A stretch of DNA of 15,121 nucleotides from JAWLEV01 sp041685915 (lineage in GTDB: Bacteria > Chloroflexota > Anaerolineae > UBA1429). This document shows, one piece after another, positions 5,996-11,420 of this stretch; within the stretch, counting starts at the first letter, position 1, and the number at the start of each line of letters is the position of its first letter. The notes below the pieces were generated by a model that did no database searches, was not told the DNA's origin, and saw only the letters and a list, made by a program, of their open reading frames with translations. Location: positions 1 through 15,121 of the forward strand of contig JAWLEV010000068.1 of the NCBI GenBank assembly GCA_041685915.1. Reading direction: 5' to 3'. The translations under genes were made by a program, and so were the position numbers.

Positions 5996-7654
5996 CTAGT
6001 GCTCGCCTTCTCTGACCCATTCGCCAAAGACTGGGTACTGGCTGCACAGCATCTCCAGATAGGCCGGCTGTCCCTCGGCGTTACGTGCCAGGGCCCGCTC
6101 CAGAGCGGGAACGATCTCTGAGGGCTCGCTGACGGTCTCGGCGTAATAGCCCAGCCCCCCCACCGTCTCAGCCATGTCCGCCACCTCATGATCGGAAACC
6201 TCGCAAGTATAGGGATCGTGTCCCTCGCCCCAAAAGCCAGGGCCATAGCCCGAGAACCCGCCATTGTTGATGTGCACGGTGGTCACGCCGATGCCGTGGC
6301 GCACCAGGGCCTCCAGGTTGCCCAGCATATAGCCCACGCCCGCATCGCCGGTGACGTTGACGCACTGCCACTCCGGATGGGCCAGTTTGGCCGCCGTGGC
6401 CGCCGCCAACCCAAAGCCCAGGGTGGAGACATCGCCCCAGCCCATGAAACTGCGGGGTGAGAGCGCCTCATACACGGTGCTGAGCTGATCCCGGGTGTTG
6501 CCCGAGTCGTGGGTGAGGAAGGAGTTTTGCGGGTCCAAGGTCTCCTGTAACGCTTTATAGATGCGGTAGGGGTTGATGGGTTTGTCGCTGGATTCCATCA
6601 ACAGGCGGTACTTGTCCATCATATCCTCTTTGATGCCGGCGATCTCGGCCAGCAGCGCCGCGTCCTGGGGATGACTCCCCTCCTTCTCCAGTTCGTCGAT
6701 GAGCCCCTGCAGGGTAAAGGCGGCGTCGCCGATGACGGCGTGATCCACGCGGTAGCGATTATTGACGTCCGCCGTATCCACCGTGCACTGCACGATCACC
6801 TTTTCCTCGGCGTCGGGGATTGTCTGGCGAAAGTGCCCCCGTCCCAGGCTCGTACCCATGGCAAGGACGAGGTCGCAGGTCTTGAGAAAATGGGTCGCCA
6901 CCTCGCCCCGCACGCCTATGGAGAGGGGATGATCCTCGGGGAATATGCTCTTGGCCTTGAGCGTGGTCAGCACGGGCATCTGGGCCAGTTCGGCGAAGCG
7001 ATGGAGTTCCTCGACGGCGTCGGCGTAGTAGATCCCCTCGCCCACGTACATCAGGGGCTTTTCCGCCTCCCGCAGGGCCTCGACGGCGGTCTCCACGTCC
7101 TGCGGATCGGGTGCCGACTTCCATCCCTTTACTGGTGTATAGGGATGGGCCTCTTCATCGTACTCGCCCAGAGAGCGGGGCACGGTGATGAGCACGGGAC
7201 CGGGTCGTCCACTGCGCAGCTGGGTAAAGGCGCGGCGCATGAACTCGGGCACGCGCTGGGGCTGGTTGATATGGCCGATCCACTTGGTGACGGCCCGAAA
7301 TCCTTCTGTGATGTCGTAGCGCCGACCGCCCCTGTCGCTCGGCGGTACGCCGTCGGCGATGCAGAGCACGGGCGACGAGTCCTCGTAGGCTTGAGCCAGG
7401 GCGCCGTAGGCCATCTGCAGGCCCGCCGGATTCAAAGCCCCCATCACCGTGCACACGCCGATCTTTTTCCCGCCCGTTAGGCGCGAAAAGGCGTCGGCCA
7501 CGGCCACGGCGTAGCGCTCATCGCGCATCATGATCATGGACACGCCCTCTTGCCCCAGGGCATTGTTCACACAGCAGACGGGAAAGGTGCTCACCCACTC
7601 TGTCGCCTCTGCCTTGAGAATACGCGCAACTCCACGTGCTGCTGAAATAGTCAT
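5996..7654 (-). CDS. Thiamine diphosphate-dependent enzyme (acetolactate synthase/decarboxylase-like)
   Basis: This 552-residue protein has the three-domain layout of ThDP enzymes such as acetolactate synthase, benzoylformate decarboxylase and glyoxylate carboligase: PYR domain (about 1-170), central domain (about 185-340) and PP domain (about 365-540). The cofactor-activating glutamate is E46 in M-M-R-D-E-R-Y-A. The Mg/ThDP motif begins G-D-A-G-V-G-Y at 436 and ends with N-N at 463-464; the canonical GDG is GDA here. The family decarboxylates 2-keto acids and may ligate the resulting acyl anion to an acceptor; which reaction applies is unknown. The frame is open to 7672, but the ATG at 7654 has AAGGAG five bases upstream. 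It is followed directly by the MFS gene and is the probable first gene of the cluster. Confidence 0.9.
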   Translation of the reverse strand: MTISAARGVARILKAEATEWVSTFPVCCVNNALGQEGVSMIMMRDERYAVAVADAFSRLTGGKKIGVCTVMGALNPAGLQMAYGALAQAYEDSSPVLCIADGVPPSDRGGRRYDITEGFRAVTKWIGHINQPQRVPEFMRRAFTQLRSGRPGPVLITVPRSLGEYDEEAHPYTPVKGWKSAPDPQDVETAVEALREAEKPLMYVGEGIYYADAVEELHRFAELAQMPVLTTLKAKSIFPEDHPLSIGVRGEVATHFLKTCDLVLAMGTSLGRGHFRQTIPDAEEKVIVQCTVDTADVNNRYRVDHAVIGDAAFTLQGLIDELEKEGSHPQDAALLAEIAGIKEDMMDKYRLLMESSDKPINPYRIYKALQETLDPQNSFLTHDSGNTRDQLSTVYEALSPRSFMGWGDVSTLGFGLAAATAAKLAHPEWQCVNVTGDAGVGYMLGNLEALVRHGIGVTTVHINNGGFSGYGPGFWGEGHDPYTCEVSDHEVADMAETVGGLGYYAETVSEPSEIVPALERALARNAEGQPAYLEMLCSQYPVFGEWVREGEH

Positions 7655-7699
7655 GCTGCTCCTTTCTCTCAAAATCGCGAAAAGGTTTTGTACAGAGAT

Positions 7700-7741
7700 C
7701 CTGCCGCGGCCCGTCCCTACCGGTCAGCGCGGGACAGCAGG
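7700..7741. repeat. Imperfect hairpin between kinase-like gene and ThDP enzyme gene
   Basis: CCTGC (7700-7704) pairs with GCAGG (7737-7741), and GTCCC (7713-7717) pairs with GGGAC (7731-7735), with an asymmetric internal loop and a 13-base terminal loop. On the minus strand it follows the kinase-like gene and precedes the ThDP gene by about 45 bases. No T-run is present. It may attenuate read-through into the cluster, but the fold is imperfect. Confidence 0.35.
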
Positions 7742-7757
7742 GTTTCTCGGTAATCTA

Positions 7758-8327
7758 TCATAGATCGTTCCTTTCGCTGCCTCGTTTCCCGCCCAGCTCG
7801 TCGGCACGTTCGCAAAGCCAATCCTCCATATCGTCATCGTACCGGAATACCAATGCCTCCTCACCAACCGTGGGCGGTTCCATGATGGAGATGATCTCCC
7901 CGAACGCCGCTTCGCTCACGTCACGACGCGCTTGCTGCCTCTTGTTTTGCGCCCACCGTCGACGCACCAGCCACTCGGGCGTATCCACATAGATGACGAC
8001 CATCTCAACGCCCACCTGCTCAGCGATACGCCGCGCATGGTCGCGCTCGCGTCGCCGAAAGTTCCTCGATGCATCTACGACGGTGCCTCCCTTTCGTAGA
8101 TGAAACAATATCCTCTCGTCAGTCTCCCGGTAAATTCTATCCCATTCATCGGGATTCAGGTCCGTGTCATCGATGCCGGGACCGTGTAGGTCCAATTTAG
8201 TTTGATCCACATCGACCTGCGAATACCCGAATTCAGCACAGATCGCGTCCGCTAGTGTGGATTTGCCGGCAAAGGATAGGCCGCAGATGATGATGAGGCG
8301 ATTCGATGGCCGATACTGTTGATGCAT
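7758..8327 (-). CDS. P-loop ATP-binding protein (AAA_33/zeta-like kinase family)
   Basis: This is a 189-residue single-domain P-loop protein. Walker A is G-L-S-F-A-G-K-S-T at 16-24, preceded by the hydrophobic strand L-I-I-I-C. The pattern V-D-V-D-Q-T-K-L-D-L-H-G (about 38-49), then G-G-T-V-V-D-A-S with R-R-R-E-R-D-H-A-R-R (about 79-98), then R-R-R-W-A-Q-N-K-R (about 121-129), is typical of small cytoplasmic kinases of unassigned substrate related to zeta toxin and chloramphenicol phosphotransferase. The length is normal for the group. No Shine-Dalgarno site is well spaced before the ATG. Instead the start codon lies inside a perfect 7-base inverted repeat. It ends 103 bases before the ThDP gene with a hairpin between them, so it is probably a separate unit. 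It could be a metabolite kinase or a resistance-like enzyme. Confidence 0.82.
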   Translation of the reverse strand: MHQQYRPSNRLIIICGLSFAGKSTLADAICAEFGYSQVDVDQTKLDLHGPGIDDTDLNPDEWDRIYRETDERILFHLRKGGTVVDASRNFRRRERDHARRIAEQVGVEMVVIYVDTPEWLVRRRWAQNKRQQARRDVSEAAFGEIISIMEPPTVGEEALVFRYDDDMEDWLCERADELGGKRGSERNDL

Positions 8328-8345
8328 GGAGTGGATCTACTCCAT
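8326..8345. promoter_or_regulatory. Perfect inverted repeat covering the start codon of the kinase-like gene
   Basis: ATGGAGT (8326-8332) and ACTCCAT (8339-8345) are perfect inverted copies around a 6-base loop. On the minus strand the second arm runs into the ATG at 8327-8325, while the first arm carries the only SD-like bases (GGATGGAG). If the RNA folds, both SD-like bases and start codon are paired. It could also be a protein binding site. Confidence 0.45.
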
Positions 8346-8809
8346 CCCAACTATTGTCAAGATAGCACAAGCGGAAGCGTGCACACAAGGTTTGTCAATG
8401 ATCCAATTACAACTTCTAGAAGGAATTTTCACTGTTAGAGAGAATGGCTCCTCCTTAATCCTCCGCCGCGCAGGGCTAAAGCCGCAGCGCTACCTAGCTG
8501 CGCCCGCTAAACCGGGCTTCCTGAGGTTTGGGGATCGCCGTATCGCCCGCCCTCCCGTGTAGCCACAAAAGTCCCATTCATGGGGCGCAACTAGCAGCAC
8601 TGAGTGTTTACACCTGTGCGAGGGGCATGTGCGTAAAGTGGTCGTGTTAACAACATTTGCGTGCACTCCAGCGAGAATAACCCTTTGCACCTATCCTACA
8701 TCATGATTGCAGGTAAAACGTCTCCGCTGCAGTCCCAGACGAAACACCCGGGTGGCTACCAATGAGCCGCGCCCCATTGGTGTAAAAAGGATATCAAGCT
8801 CAACGAGCG
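8346..8809. other. Non-coding stretch with repeat-like DNA
   Basis: No credible gene is seen in either strand of these roughly 460 bases. The left half holds a GC-rich repeat-like element (8461-8575). Further right a perfect 7-base inverted repeat ACCAATG (8758-8764)/CATTGGT (8775-8781) stands alone. The segment next to the antitoxin gene is where the remainder of a doc-like toxin would be expected, but no H-P-F-x-x-G-N-K-R motif can be found. Confidence 0.5.
8461..8575. repeat. REP-like intergenic palindromic element
   Basis: The stretch contains nested small palindromes sharing a core of the type GGGCTAAAGCC: GCGC (8466-8469)...GGC-TAAA-GCC (8472-8481)...GCGC (8485-8488), followed by GCCCG-CTAAAC-CGGGC (8500-8515). 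A GC-rich tail extends to about 8575. Elements built on GGCTAAAGCC and GCCCG-N-CGGGC cores are common dispersed intergenic repeats in some bacterial genomes. Only one copy is present in this window, so the dispersal is inferred. Confidence 0.4.
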
Positions 8810-8899
8810 TCAATATGAGGCACGGCATTTCAGGTTCGGCAGACCGGCTACATCGCTACTATCGCTCATGATTCGGCGGTAAAAACTGAGATAGCGCAT
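8810..8899 (-). pseudogene. Doc-like (Fic-fold) toxin remnant, 5' end only
   Basis: A 29-codon frame starts at ATG 8899 and shares one base with the antitoxin stop (TGATG), the usual overlap in antitoxin-toxin operons. It reads M-R-Y-L-S, then R-R-I-M-S-D-S, then V-A-G-L-P-N-L. Doc-family toxins usually open M-R-Y-L-[ST]-x(7)-H-R-R-I/L-x(3)-S-G-G-x(2)-G-[LI]-R-D-L, so the match is the Doc opening with about seven residues deleted after M-R-Y-L-S. The frame then hits a stop, and no catalytic H-P-F-x-D-G-N-K-R motif follows in any frame. I read it as a decayed toxin gene. The resemblance is short, so chance is possible. Confidence 0.5.
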
Positions 8900-9099
8900 C
8901 AGCTTGCCAGACGCCGATACAGTTCCCGATTCTTATCAAGAATCCGATCCACAAGCGCCCTCACCGTATCGTCCGCTCCCGCCAACATATCTTCCACACT
9001 TATTCGGGCAAGGATTTCTACCGGAACGCCAAGTCGTTCCGACAATTCCTGCAATTCCTTCAAACGCTCACCCAGAAGGGTGATTCTGATACTAGCCAT
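8899..9099 (-). CDS. Small antitoxin-like protein (Doc-type partner)
   Basis: This is a 66-residue acidic/basic helical protein. An N-terminal strand-like segment S-I-R-I-T-L-L is followed by a helix E-R-L-K-E-L-Q-E-L-S-E-R and G-V-P-V-E-I-L, as in ribbon-helix-helix DNA-binding antitoxins. The C-terminal tail D-K-N-R-E-L-Y-R-R-L-A resembles the K-K-N-A-E-L-Y-R-R-L-A ending of many antitoxins encoded next to Fic/Doc toxins. The frame is open to 9150, but ATG 9099 has TTGGAG eight bases upstream, and a well-formed promoter at 9136-9164 would start RNA after the longer start. An apparent doc remnant overlaps its stop. It would repress its own promoter and, originally, neutralise the toxin; it now appears to be an orphan antitoxin. 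Confidence 0.72.
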   Translation of the reverse strand: MASIRITLLGERLKELQELSERLGVPVEILARISVEDMLAGADDTVRALVDRILDKNRELYRRLAS

Positions 9100-9135
9100 A
9101 GTAAAAGCTCCAAATTTTTTCAGGTTCTTGTTTGG

Positions 9136-9164
9136 ATTATATACCATCATAGGGGGATGCTCAA
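9136..9164 (-). promoter_or_regulatory. Sigma70-type promoter for the antitoxin-like gene
   Basis: On the minus strand TTGAGC (9164-9159) and a perfect TATAAT (9141-9136) are separated by 17 bases. Predicted transcription start is near 9129, giving a leader of about 30 bases to the ATG at 9099. This is the best promoter in the window, as expected for an autoregulated antitoxin gene. Confidence 0.65.
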
Positions 9165-9213
9165 TGATCAGCTGCAGTGCCTGTTTAGCCTGTTTTCAAC
9201 AGGATTTTTCCCT

Positions 9214-9245
9214 CCTAGCCCCGGGATTCACCCCGGGGCGCTAGG
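9214..9245. repeat. Very stable GC-rich hairpin
   Basis: CCTAG (9214-9218) pairs with CTAGG (9241-9245), and CCCCGGG (9219-9225) pairs with CCCGGGG (9232-9238). There is a two-base CG bulge and a 6-base loop, for 12 pairs in all. It lies between the GNAT gene and the antitoxin promoter on the minus strand. With no T-run it looks like a REP-type palindrome or a non-canonical terminator for the GNAT gene. Confidence 0.7.
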
Positions 9246-9372
9246 CTTCCTCGCAAGTTGCCACCGGATCATTAACAGACTTTGCATGCGCCCACGTTAT
9301 CCCAACCGTTGCCTGGGATTTGTAATACATACTGCTGTGAGGCACAGTGTCCGTCAGGAGCGTTGTTCCTTT

Positions 9373-9801
9373 CTATCTCGTTTCTTTCACGCACTTTGGC
9401 CCTGATTGCCTATCATAGTTTCGAAGCATCATCCCGTTGGCAGTCCGCATTCCGAACTGCGCATAGTAATTTTGGAGTTCAGAGTCGCAAAGGAGGTCCA
9501 CCATGTACAAACCCTGTAGCTTCTCAAGCATACGCCGCATAAGCTCTTGCCCAACACCTTGATCCTGATAAGCTGGTAACACTTCCAAGAACGAAATGTA
9601 GGCACTCAGCACACCGTCGCTTATGGCTGCAACGAAACCCACTACCTGACCTGTCTGCTCATCCAGAGCCAAGACAATCTCATAGCTGTTCCGGAGTAGT
9701 TCCAAGTGTACGCTCGGGCTAGGAGGATTAGGCCAACCATCAAAGAAGCCATATAGCTCGCTCGCGGAAATGCTCTCCAAACTGTCAGTGTATGTGACCA
9801 T
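9373..9801 (-). CDS. GNAT family N-acetyltransferase
   Basis: This 142-residue protein has the GNAT fold layout. The acetyl-CoA binding motif A is L-E-V-L-P-A-Y-Q-D-Q-G-V-G (72-84), with the Q-x-x-G-x-G signature at Q79, G82 and G84. Near the C-terminus N-Y-Y-A-Q-F-G-M (111-118) is the motif B equivalent, with the Tyr that usually acts as general acid. The ATG at 9801 has AAGGAAG six bases upstream. It stands alone, with about 180 bases free upstream and 270 downstream. The family acetylates amines on small molecules or proteins using acetyl-CoA; the acceptor cannot be inferred. Location among a toxin-antitoxin remnant and palindromes fits accessory DNA. Confidence 0.88.
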   Translation of the reverse strand: MVTYTDSLESISASELYGFFDGWPNPPSPSVHLELLRNSYEIVLALDEQTGQVVGFVAAISDGVLSAYISFLEVLPAYQDQGVGQELMRRMLEKLQGLYMVDLLCDSELQNYYAQFGMRTANGMMLRNYDRQSGPKCVKETR

Positions 9802-9930
9802 TCACACTTCCTTGCTTAAACTCTATGCGCGTTTGATCTCCGATTCGTCGCGTCATATGGAAAGAGCTCATGCAATATCCCACGTGCAAGATTCTTCTGT
9901 CTCCTCTCTTTCCTCCTGCATAGTACACTA

Positions 9931-9971
9931 CACAACGCCCTTCACGCACAGCACTCATCAGGGGCGTTGTG
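9931..9971. repeat. Perfect 10-base inverted repeat downstream of the enolase-superfamily gene
   Basis: CACAACGCCC (9931-9940) and GGGCGTTGTG (9962-9971) are perfect inverted copies with 21 bases between them. They begin 11 bases after the stop of the minus-strand enolase-superfamily gene. No T-run follows, so it may be a rho-independent-like stem without tail, an mRNA 3' end stabiliser, or a binding site. Confidence 0.5.
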
Positions 9972-9982
9972 CTACGATGAGT

Positions 9983-11107
9983 TCACCCCACCACCTCAAA
10001 CCCCGACTCGTCCACCTCCACGCCAAGGCCGGGCTTGTCGGGCAGGGGAACGCAGCCGTCCTCCTGCACCAACAACGGCTCCACGAACATGGGCTGGCTC
10101 GTCTCGGGGGTGAGGATGGGCGGATCGTAGCCGTACTCTACCAGGGGACAGTTCTCCACCGTGGCCATGGCCTGCAGGGTGGCGGCGATGCCAAAGGCAA
10201 AGTGGGCCCCGCTCATCACGTGTGGCACGATGAGGCGTCCCAGATAATCGGCGAATGTGGCCGCCCGGCGCACGCCGATGATGCCATAGTTACCTCCCAG
10301 GATCACGTCGGGCTGGACGATGTCATAGGCCCCGCGCAGGAGGTGCTCCCGGAAGCCGTACACCGTGGGCGTGTGCTCCCCACCGGCGATGAACATATCC
10401 ACCACGGCGGCCATGTCGGCCAGACCCTCCACATCCTGCCGTGGCAGGGGCTCCTCCAGGTAGTAGACGTCCAGGGCGTCCAGGGCCTGGGCCACGGCCA
10501 TGGCCGTGCGCCGCGACCAGAAGGCATAGCCCTCGGAGGCGTTGTTCTGGTTGGCATCCACGAGAATTTTCAGGTCGTCGCCCGCCGCCTCGCGCACGGC
10601 CTCCACGACGGCCACGTCGTCCCAGGGATCGGGCCGGTGCAGCCGCAGTTTCACCGCCTTGAAACCCTCCTCCATGATGGCCAACACGTGGGCGGCCATC
10701 TCCTCGGGCGCCATGAGGCGGCTCGTGGCGGCGTACACGGGCACGCGGTCCGTGGAGGCACCCAACAGTCTGTAGATGGGCTGCCCCGCCGCCTTGCCAA
10801 CGATGTCCCACAGGGCGATCTCCAGCCCCGCGGCGCCGTGGCCGGCATTGCCGGCCCGCCGTCCGCTCATGTACTTTTCCCAAAAGGCCCGCACGTGAAA
10901 GGGGTCGACGCCCTCGAGCATGGCCGGATCGCGGGCTCCCGTATCGGGGCCGTAGCCCACGATGCCCTCGTCGGTGTACACCTTGTAGAAAGAGAAGGTG
11001 AAGGACGTGATGGGCGTGGCCTTGGGGCAACGCCAGGCCGCCTTCCAGGGCTCGGGGAGAGTAAGGGGTGCCTTGCTGCGCAAACGTTCTACCTTGGTCA
11101 CTTTCAT
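9983..11107 (-). CDS. Mandelate racemase/muconate lactonizing enzyme family protein
   Basis: This is a 374-residue member of the enolase superfamily, usual full length. Metal ligands are D184 (V-D-A-N), E218 (L-E-E-P) and E244 (G-G-E-H). The His-Asp dyad of the mandelate racemase subgroup is D267 (Q-P-D-V) with H296 (V-P-H-V). The second-strand K-x-K motif reads K153-L-R155. The family abstracts the alpha proton of a carboxylate and, in the dehydratase members, removes water from a sugar acid to give a 2-keto-3-deoxy acid. Two in-frame ATGs exist; I chose 11107 because GAGGTG lies six bases upstream, while the ATG at 11125 has no clear site. An inverted repeat lies 36 bases upstream. It could feed a keto-deoxy acid to one of the two aldolase-type proteins nearby, but no operon links them. 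Confidence 0.9.
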   Translation of the reverse strand: MKVTKVERLRSKAPLTLPEPWKAAWRCPKATPITSFTFSFYKVYTDEGIVGYGPDTGARDPAMLEGVDPFHVRAFWEKYMSGRRAGNAGHGAAGLEIALWDIVGKAAGQPIYRLLGASTDRVPVYAATSRLMAPEEMAAHVLAIMEEGFKAVKLRLHRPDPWDDVAVVEAVREAAGDDLKILVDANQNNASEGYAFWSRRTAMAVAQALDALDVYYLEEPLPRQDVEGLADMAAVVDMFIAGGEHTPTVYGFREHLLRGAYDIVQPDVILGGNYGIIGVRRAATFADYLGRLIVPHVMSGAHFAFGIAATLQAMATVENCPLVEYGYDPPILTPETSQPMFVEPLLVQEDGCVPLPDKPGLGVEVDESGFEVVG

Positions 11108-11142
11108 CTCGTTCACCTCGTTCATCTAGTCGCTGGTTGGAA

Positions 11143-11169
11143 ATCTTTTAGAGAAGCTGCTGAAAAGAT
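11143..11169. promoter_or_regulatory. Inverted repeat ATCTTTT-N13-AAAAGAT in the enolase-superfamily gene leader
   Basis: ATCTTTT (11143-11149) and AAAAGAT (11163-11169) are perfect inverted copies, 36 bases upstream of the chosen start. On the minus strand TTCAAC and TCTAAA, spaced by 17 bases, overlap this repeat and could be a weak promoter. An operator role is plausible but unproven. Confidence 0.35.
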
Positions 11170-11176
11170 GTTGAAT

Positions 11177-11248
11177 TCAGGTGACTGGCACTTGGTATGG
11201 AACGATGATGAAGCTCACGTCGGTTCCACTATCGGCTACGATCTGCAT
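11177..11248 (-). pseudogene. DegV-like gene remnant (first ~12 codons plus altered tail)
   Basis: After AAGGAG on the minus strand a 23-codon frame begins M-Q-I-V-A-D-S-G-T-D-V-S and ends after F-I-I-V-P-Y-Q-V-P-V-T. DegV fatty-acid-binding proteins open M-K-I-V-T-D-S-x-[AT]-D-L-S and have a V-V-P-L strand about 20 residues later. The remnant therefore looks like the DegV start followed by a deletion and a quick stop. The frame's last bases (AAGTGCCAGTCACCTGA) do not fit DegV and resemble the AGTGCCAGTCACC palindrome-associated sequence of some genomes. The complete gene would be about 280 codons, so almost everything is missing. The identification rests on about ten residues. Confidence 0.45.
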
Positions 11249-11377
11249 CATACACTCCTTCAGGGGGTGGGCACACACTCGGGATTCCGTAGTCTGCACT
11301 GATGATAGACTGCTCCTACTTGGTTGGTAAAACCATGACAGAGGACTTTCCAGAATCCGCCATACCGGGCTATGCGT

Positions 11378-11399
11378 CCGGCGGAAACAGAACCGCCGG
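11378..11399. repeat. GC-rich hairpin after the CPBP protease gene
   Basis: CCGGCGG (11378-11384) and CCGCCGG (11393-11399) form a perfect 7-base stem with an 8-base loop, 22 bases after the minus-strand protease stop. No T-run is adjacent. It may be a termination or mRNA-end hairpin, or a REP-type palindrome. Confidence 0.45.
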
Positions 11400-11420
11400 T
11401 CCCTCCCAATGGAGACCCCG

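Noticed and set aside
6671..7480. A 269-codon plus-strand frame
   Set aside because: Antisense to the ThDP enzyme, no RBS and no recognisable motif.
8490..8690. A 66-codon minus-strand frame
   Set aside because: It reads through the palindromic repeat element, has no RBS, and its C-terminus is just translated repeat.
8758..8781. ACCAATG...CATTGGT inverted repeat
   Set aside because: Seven bases with a 10-base loop, isolated, not near any start or stop; may be chance.
9189..9209. CCTGTT-TTC-AACAGG followed by ATTTTT, resembling a plus-strand terminator
   Set aside because: Only six A/T-rich pairs with a 3-base loop and no plus-strand gene upstream.
9770..11302. A 510-codon plus-strand open frame
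   Set aside because: It is antisense to the enolase-superfamily gene, rich in His, Gly and Val runs typical of mirror frames in GC-rich genes, and has no RBS or domain.
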